Below are positions 6,222 through 9,953 of a stretch of DNA of 9,953 nt, one piece after another. The stretch spans positions 1 through 9,953 of the forward strand of contig ONWP01000182.1 of assembly GCA_900321595.1 (NCBI GenBank), read 5' to 3'. Both the position numbers and the translations under genes were made by a program. How positions within the stretch are numbered: the first letter of the stretch is position 1; every line of letters starts with the position of its first letter. The notes under the pieces are model-generated. The model had not been told where the DNA came from, searched no databases, and saw only the letters and a list, made by a program, of their open reading frames with translations. The DNA is from an uncultured Eubacteriales bacterium. Lineage in GTDB: Bacteria > Bacillota > Clostridia > Oscillospirales > Acutalibacteraceae.

Positions 6222-7246
6222 AGGAAGAGCTGACGCGGCGAAACCTGCCGCCGCTCAGGACAAAGGAAGAGATGCTGGAGACGCTGCTGCGCGAGGAGTA
6301 CGGCCGGATGCCGCCCGCGCCGCAGTACATCATATACGACGTCCAGCAGAACATCGTGAACCGGTTCTGCGCCGGACACGCGTCGCTCCATCGGGTGACG
6401 CCGCGCTGCGTCGTCGAGGGGAAGCCCTTTTCCTTCCCCTTCACCGCCGCGATCCCGACGGAGGGCGAAAAGCATCCGTTTTTCATCCACATCAATTTCC
6501 GGCGGGACAACCCCGACCGCTACATGCCCACCGAGGAGCTCATCGACGCGGGCTTCGCCGTGCTGTCGTTCTGCTACGACGACGTGTCGCGGGACAACGA
6601 CGACTTCACGGACGGCCTGGCGGGTCTGCTCTTCCCGGACGGGAAGCGCAAAGGCGACGACCCGGGCAAGATCGCCATGTGGGCGTGGGGCGCCTCGCGG
6701 GTGCTCGACTGGGCGCTCACCCGCCCCGAGCTCGATCCCGCGCGCGCGATCGTATGCGGCCACTCGCGCCTGGGCAAGACCGCGCTGCTTGCGCACGCCG
6801 TCGACGAGCGCTTCGCCATCGGCTACTCGAACGACTCCGGCTGTTCCGGGGCGGCGCTGGCCCGGGGCACGCGCGGCGAGACCGTCGGCGACATCGTCGG
6901 CAGATTTCACCCCTGGTTCTGCGAAAACTACTACAAATACGCCGGGCGCGCGGAACAGCTGCCCTTCGACCAGCACTGGCTCATCGCCTGCGCGGCGCCG
7001 CGTCCCGTGCTGATCGGCTCGGCGTCGCTGGACGACTGGGCGGACCCGATCTCAGAGCAGCTGGCGGCGCTGGCGGCCGGCGAGGCCTTCCCCGTCGGGC
7101 TCGTCTGTCCGGACCGCCCCGCGCAGGTCGGCGAGCTTCTCGCGGACGGGCTTGTCGGCTATCATCTGCGCGAGGGACGGCACTATTTCAGCCGTCACGA
7201 CTGGAAGCAGCTGATGGCGTTCGCCCGCGCGAAATTCGGCGACTGA
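6215..7246 (+). CDS. CE15-like alpha/beta hydrolase (glucuronoyl-esterase-like), cytosolic
   Basis: This is a 343-residue serine hydrolase. The nucleophile elbow is CGHSRLGKTALL (181-192) with Ser184. The S-R-x-G-K form is the hallmark of carbohydrate esterase family 15, which cleaves glucuronate esters linking xylan to lignin. NDSGCSGAALARG (206-218) matches the CE15 segment after the elbow, with Asp207 as a candidate acid, and GRHYFSRHDW (321-330) supplies His323. Unlike typical secreted CE15 enzymes it has no signal peptide. The ATG at 6215 overlaps the TetR stop by 7 bases and has AGAGAGGAG upstream, so it is translationally coupled to the regulator. Either it processes an imported glucuronoyl compound, or the regulator-hydrolase pair serves the divergent operon, for example by hydrolysing its acyl product. 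The family call is firmer than the substrate. Confidence 0.8.
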   Translation: MLKEELTRRNLPPLRTKEEMLETLLREEYGRMPPAPQYIIYDVQQNIVNRFCAGHASLHRVTPRCVVEGKPFSFPFTAAIPTEGEKHPFFIHINFRRDNPDRYMPTEELIDAGFAVLSFCYDDVSRDNDDFTDGLAGLLFPDGKRKGDDPGKIAMWAWGASRVLDWALTRPELDPARAIVCGHSRLGKTALLAHAVDERFAIGYSNDSGCSGAALARGTRGETVGDIVGRFHPWFCENYYKYAGRAEQLPFDQHWLIACAAPRPVLIGSASLDDWADPISEQLAALAAGEAFPVGLVCPDRPAQVGELLADGLVGYHLREGRHYFSRHDWKQLMAFARAKFGD

Positions 7247-7259
7247 GGCAAAAAAACAC

Positions 7260-7288
7260 TTGCAGCGCCGAAAACACGCGTATATAAT
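7260..7288 (+). promoter_or_regulatory. Promoter of the phosphoesterase operon
   Basis: TTGCAG (7260-7265), exactly 17 bases, then TATAAT (7283-7288), 13 bases after the hydrolase stop. The ribosome site AAAGGAG (7305-7311) and the ATG at 7322 follow. No terminator stem is visible between 7247 and 7260, so read-through from the TetR operon is also possible. Confidence 0.72.
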
Positions 7289-7321
7289 GAAAACAGATAT
7301 CATTAAAGGAGCGAAAAACCC

Positions 7322-8293
7322 ATGAGCCACGTCCTTCTCATTCTGAAACGGTTCCTTGCCGCGATCACCGCGTTCCTGCTGGCGTTCGTCCCCTTCTCCG
7401 GCGGCCGTGACGCGAAGACAGACGACGCGCTTACGCTGCGCGTGGCGTTCGTCTCGGACGTCCATATCGACAAGCGGCTGCCGCTGGGTCAGAGCGCGCT
7501 GCAGACCTGCTACCGCGACATGAACGGCTTCGACCTTGACGCCGTGGCGGTGCTGGGCGACCTGACCAACTACGGCGACTATGAGACGACGGAGCGGTTC
7601 TTTGAGATCACCGCCGACACCGTCAAGGAGGGCGTCACACCCATCGTCATCTCCGGCAACCACGACATCGGCCACGCGAAGGAGGCCGACGGCGAACGCA
7701 TGAACCCGGAGGCGCTTGCCGACTTCCTCAGCCTGTGCAACGAATATCTGGATTACGGCGTCGACGCGCCCTACTACACGATCGAGGTGAACGGCTTCGG
7801 CTTCATCTGCCTCAACGACGAATCCGAAGACAACTGGGATCATCCGGAATACTCGGACGCGGCGCTGGCGTTCCTGAACGCGGAGCTTGACAAGTACGCC
7901 GTTGACGGCAAGCCCGCCTTCGTGCTGATCCACGTGCCGCTCTCCGGCATCCACGGCGAGGAGCACTACTATCCCGACGCCGGCGTCGAGGAGCCCTGGA
8001 ACACGCAGATCCGGAAGATCCTGGAGGCGCACGACAACGTCTTCTGCCTGTCCGGACACTTCCACAAGGGCCTGTCCAACAGCATCGACACGCCGACCTA
8101 CCGGCAGCTCAACGGCGTCAACTACCTGAATCTGCCCTCCTTCCTGATGCCCAACTGGCCGGTGGACCTGGCGATCAACGGGCTGGGCTTCATCATGGAG
8201 GTCACGGAGAACACGGTCACATTCCGCTGCCGCAACTACTACCTGCACAACTGGTACGGCAGCTACGTCTACACCGTCGACCTGGTCAAATAA
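7322..8293 (+). CDS. Secreted calcineurin-type metallophosphoesterase
   Basis: This 323-residue protein carries every metal-site motif of the calcineurin-like phosphoesterase superfamily in order: SDVHID (45-50), LGDLTN (78-83), SGNHD (111-115), IHVP (203-206) and SGHFH (244-248). These residues bind a two-metal centre that hydrolyses phosphomonoesters or phosphodiesters. The N-terminus has a basic start and a hydrophobic run to about residue 26 followed by SGG, an export signal or membrane anchor; no lipobox cysteine is seen. AAAGGAG lies 10 bases before the ATG. It is followed after 28 bases by a second secreted phosphoesterase, suggesting extracellular breakdown of a phosphorylated compound, perhaps nucleotides or phosphodiesters. 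The substrate is not determinable. Confidence 0.88.
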   Translation: MSHVLLILKRFLAAITAFLLAFVPFSGGRDAKTDDALTLRVAFVSDVHIDKRLPLGQSALQTCYRDMNGFDLDAVAVLGDLTNYGDYETTERFFEITADTVKEGVTPIVISGNHDIGHAKEADGERMNPEALADFLSLCNEYLDYGVDAPYYTIEVNGFGFICLNDESEDNWDHPEYSDAALAFLNAELDKYAVDGKPAFVLIHVPLSGIHGEEHYYPDAGVEEPWNTQIRKILEAHDNVFCLSGHFHKGLSNSIDTPTYRQLNGVNYLNLPSFLMPNWPVDLAINGLGFIMEVTENTVTFRCRNYYLHNWYGSYVYTVDLVK

Positions 8294-8321
8294 GCAAAAA
8301 TCACAGAAAGGTTCTGAAATC

Positions 8322-9314
8322 ATGAAAAAGACGATCTGCATTCTGCTTGCCGTTCTGCTGTCGTTCACGATGGCGATCCCGGCGCTGGCCGCGACGGAAG
8401 GCGGCTCCTTCGGCGCGTACAAGCACGTTTTCATCATCGGCGTGGACGGCGCCGGCCGGTTCTTCAACGAGACCGACACGCCGAACTTCGACCGCATCTT
8501 CGCCGACGGCGCCGTGACCTACAAGGCCCGTGCGGAGATCATCACCACTTCCGCGCAGAACTGGGGCTCCATCCTGACCGGCGTGTCCTACAAGACGCAC
8601 GGCCTGACCAACGGGATCACCGGCGAGAATGAGCGCGCCAGCGACACGGCGTACCCCTCGATCTTCACCTACGCCCGGCAGGCCATGCCCGACGCGGAGC
8701 TCGCCTCCTTCGTCAACTGGAACAACATCAACTACGGCATCATCGAGAACGACATCGGCGTGAACAAGCAGGACATCCAGGACGATGAAAAGCTGACCGA
8801 CGCGATCGTCGACTACTTTGACGCGGGCAACAGCCCGTCGCTCTTCTTCGTCCAGTTCGACAGCGTGGACCACGTCGGACACGGCGACGGCAGCAAGGCC
8901 GAGAGCTATTTCGCGCAGATCCGCACGATCGACGGCTATATCGGCCGGGTCTACGACGCGATCGAGCGCGCGGGTCTCATGAAAGACGGTCTGTTCATCG
9001 TCACGGCGGATCACGGTCACACGATCGACGGCGGCCACGGCGGCCTCACCATGCGTGAGACGAACGTCATGCTGGCGCTCAAGGGCCGCACCGTGCGCGT
9101 CGGCACGCCTGACAAGGCCTCCCGCAACCGCGACATCGCGGCGATCGCCCTGTACGCGCTGGGCATCGAGCGGCCGGCGCACATGAGCGCGATGGTCCCC
9201 GGCGGCGTCTTCGCCGATCACCCCGGCGAGAAGCGCTCCTTCAAGGCGGATCCCCTCGACGCGTTCCTCTCGGCGCTGAGCTGGATCCTGACGCTCATCA
9301 CCGCGCCGTTCTGA
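8322..9314 (+). CDS. Secreted AlkP-superfamily phosphodiesterase/nucleotide pyrophosphatase-like enzyme
   Basis: This is a 330-residue protein with a textbook signal peptide, MKKTICILLAVLLSFTMA followed by IPALA, cut near residue 23. Alkaline-phosphatase-superfamily metal ligands appear in order: IGVDG (39-43, Asp42), the nucleophile region ITTSAQNWGSILTG (74-87), DSVDHVGHG (180-188), TADHGH (229-234) and GGHGG (237-241). This pattern fits the type I phosphodiesterase/NPP branch rather than sulfatases, which have a C/S-x-P-x-R motif that is absent. The protein ends in a hydrophobic tail (about 312-330, LDAFLSALSWILTLITAPF) with no basic stop-transfer, which may associate with the membrane. 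AGAAAGG precedes the start. It is co-transcribed with the metallophosphoesterase, and a strong terminator follows it. Confidence 0.87.
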   Translation: MKKTICILLAVLLSFTMAIPALAATEGGSFGAYKHVFIIGVDGAGRFFNETDTPNFDRIFADGAVTYKARAEIITTSAQNWGSILTGVSYKTHGLTNGITGENERASDTAYPSIFTYARQAMPDAELASFVNWNNINYGIIENDIGVNKQDIQDDEKLTDAIVDYFDAGNSPSLFFVQFDSVDHVGHGDGSKAESYFAQIRTIDGYIGRVYDAIERAGLMKDGLFIVTADHGHTIDGGHGGLTMRETNVMLALKGRTVRVGTPDKASRNRDIAAIALYALGIERPAHMSAMVPGGVFADHPGEKRSFKADPLDAFLSALSWILTLITAPF

Positions 9315-9332
9315 GAAAGAACGCATAACAGC

Positions 9333-9365
9333 AGGACCGGCCCGCGCGGGTCGGTCCTTTCGTTT
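9333..9365 (+). terminator. Rho-independent terminator of the phosphoesterase operon
   Basis: AGGACCG (9333-9339) pairs with CGGTCCT (9352-9358), continued inward by a G-T wobble and a CCCG/CGGG inner stem. This makes a GC-rich hairpin of about 12 pairs starting 18 bases past the AlkP stop. It is followed by TTTCGTTTG, a short but usable U-tract. Confidence 0.75.
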
Positions 9366-9447
9366 GCGCCGGCTGCAAATACGCCGCTCAGAGGGCGGTC
9401 GCGGCGCTGCTGTACGACCGGAAATACCGGGAATGACCGACAGAAAT

Positions 9448-9486
9448 AAAAAAGCGGCAGGGCTTTCGGGCTCTGCCGCGATTTGT
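9448..9486 (-). terminator. Terminator of the DUF4038 gene (possibly bidirectional)
   Basis: GCGGCAG (9454-9460) and CTGCCGC (9473-9479) form the outer stem, extended inward by GGC/GCT pairing. On the minus strand the stem is followed by six Ts (9453-9448), a good terminator 17 bases past the stop at 9497. On the plus strand ATTTGTTTT follows, so it could also stop convergent transcripts. Confidence 0.75.
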
Positions 9487-9496
9487 TTTGTAAGGC

Positions 9497-9953
9497 TCAG
9501 GCTTTTTCGATCACGTAGACCATATCCGTGCAGGTCGGGCGGTCGCCGATGTAGTAGGTGCCCAGGCCGGACGCCGTGAAGATCGTCTTCCTGCCGTAGG
9601 TGCCGCTGATCGGGTCGAACCACTGGCCGACGTAAGTCGCGCCGGGCGTCAGGCAGCCGACGGTGCCGGTGGCATAACCCGCTCTGCCGGTGGCGTTGGG
9701 ACGCTCGGCCACGGACGGGTCGGAGAAGGAGTAGAAGTAGAGGACGACCACGTCGTTTTCCTTCGTGCTCGCGCAGTCGTAGAAGACGCCCTTGGAGGGA
9801 ACGAAGTGCGCGTAGTTATTAAAGCGCGGGATCAGCTCGTTCCAGCGGTGCGCCTCCATGAACGTGCGCATATAGCCCAACTGATAGGAGGACGGCATAT
9901 CAAGCGCGGTTTCCCAAGTTATATCCTTTTTCTCCTCAACTCTGACAAGATCC
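9497..9953 (-). CDS. C-terminal part of a DUF4038/apiosidase-like glycoside hydrolase (partial)
   Basis: The frame is open from the right edge to a TGA at 9497-9499, giving about 151 residues with no start visible. The segment ITWETALDMPSSYQLGYMRT followed by FMEAHRWNELIPRF resembles the end of the DUF4038 (GH140-like, apiosidase-type) catalytic barrel, where W-x-x-ALDxPG-x-x-Q-M-x-x-x-R is recurrent. The rest, including VVVLYFYSFSDP and YVGQWFDPISGTYG, looks like the beta-sandwich that follows DUF4038 in many proteins and is annotated as a putative collagen-binding domain, with its typical WFDPxxG turn. An internal ATG at 9898 is not a credible start because the homologous sequence continues upstream of it. 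The enzyme probably hydrolyses plant-derived glycans and is unrelated to the NRPS-like operon. Family assignment is from memory of motifs. Confidence 0.65.
   Translation of the reverse strand, partial: DLVRVEEKKDITWETALDMPSSYQLGYMRTFMEAHRWNELIPRFNNYAHFVPSKGVFYDCASTKENDVVVLYFYSFSDPSVAERPNATGRAGYATGTVGCLTPGATYVGQWFDPISGTYGRKTIFTASGLGTYYIGDRPTCTDMVYVIEKA

Noticed and set aside
9361..9436. Short plus-strand frame ending AQRAVAALLYDRKYRE before a TGA at 9434
   Set aside because: It looks vaguely protein-like but has no start or ribosome site, directly follows a terminator, and matches no family I recognise. It may be a gene remnant, but the evidence is too thin to annotate.
8301..9623. Minus-strand open frame of 440 codons opposite the AlkP-like gene
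   Set aside because: It crosses two terminators and overlaps another gene. The opposite strand has a signal peptide and all AlkP metal ligands.

Overview
The window looks like a GC-rich Clostridia-type Firmicute, probably a gut or rumen Oscillospiraceae-like organism. This is inferred from strong AGGAGG-type ribosome sites, TTG-n17-TATAAT promoters, a TetR regulator with a clostridial-type C-terminal half, and secreted enzymes with Gram-positive signal peptides. No rRNA, tRNA, CRISPR array or intact mobile element was seen.

Layout, left to right. (1) 1-592: the start of a minus-strand secreted-protein gene running off the left edge, its promoter region with three 21-nt-spaced direct repeats, and a plus-strand remnant of a decayed XRE-type regulator. 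(2) 593-5403: a tight four-gene minus-strand operon, read right to left as AMP-forming ligase 1, a standalone condensation-domain protein, a single carrier protein, and AMP-forming ligase 2. (3) 5404-5606: a compact divergent promoter region. (4) 5607-7246: a TetR-family regulator overlapping a CE15-like alpha/beta hydrolase gene. (5) 7260-9365: a separate two-gene operon for secreted phosphoesterases, a calcineurin-type metallophosphoesterase and an AlkP-superfamily enzyme, with its own promoter and terminator. (6) 9448-9953: the 3' end of a minus-strand DUF4038/apiosidase-like glycoside hydrolase gene, with a terminator.

Working model (inference). The minus-strand operon is a minimal, fully dissociated NRPS-like pathway. 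Two adenylating ligases activate two substrates, at least one is loaded on the 75-residue carrier protein, and the HHxxxDG protein joins them as an amide or ester. The divergent TetR regulator probably controls it from the shared promoter region, where AACAGC motifs touch both -35 boxes. The hydrolase, translationally coupled to the regulator, may act on the product or a precursor, or may be an unrelated carbohydrate esterase. No thioesterase, reductase, phosphopantetheinyl transferase or exporter gene is present, so release and export are unexplained. The flanking secreted phosphoesterases and the DUF4038 enzyme look like independent nutrient-acquisition genes.
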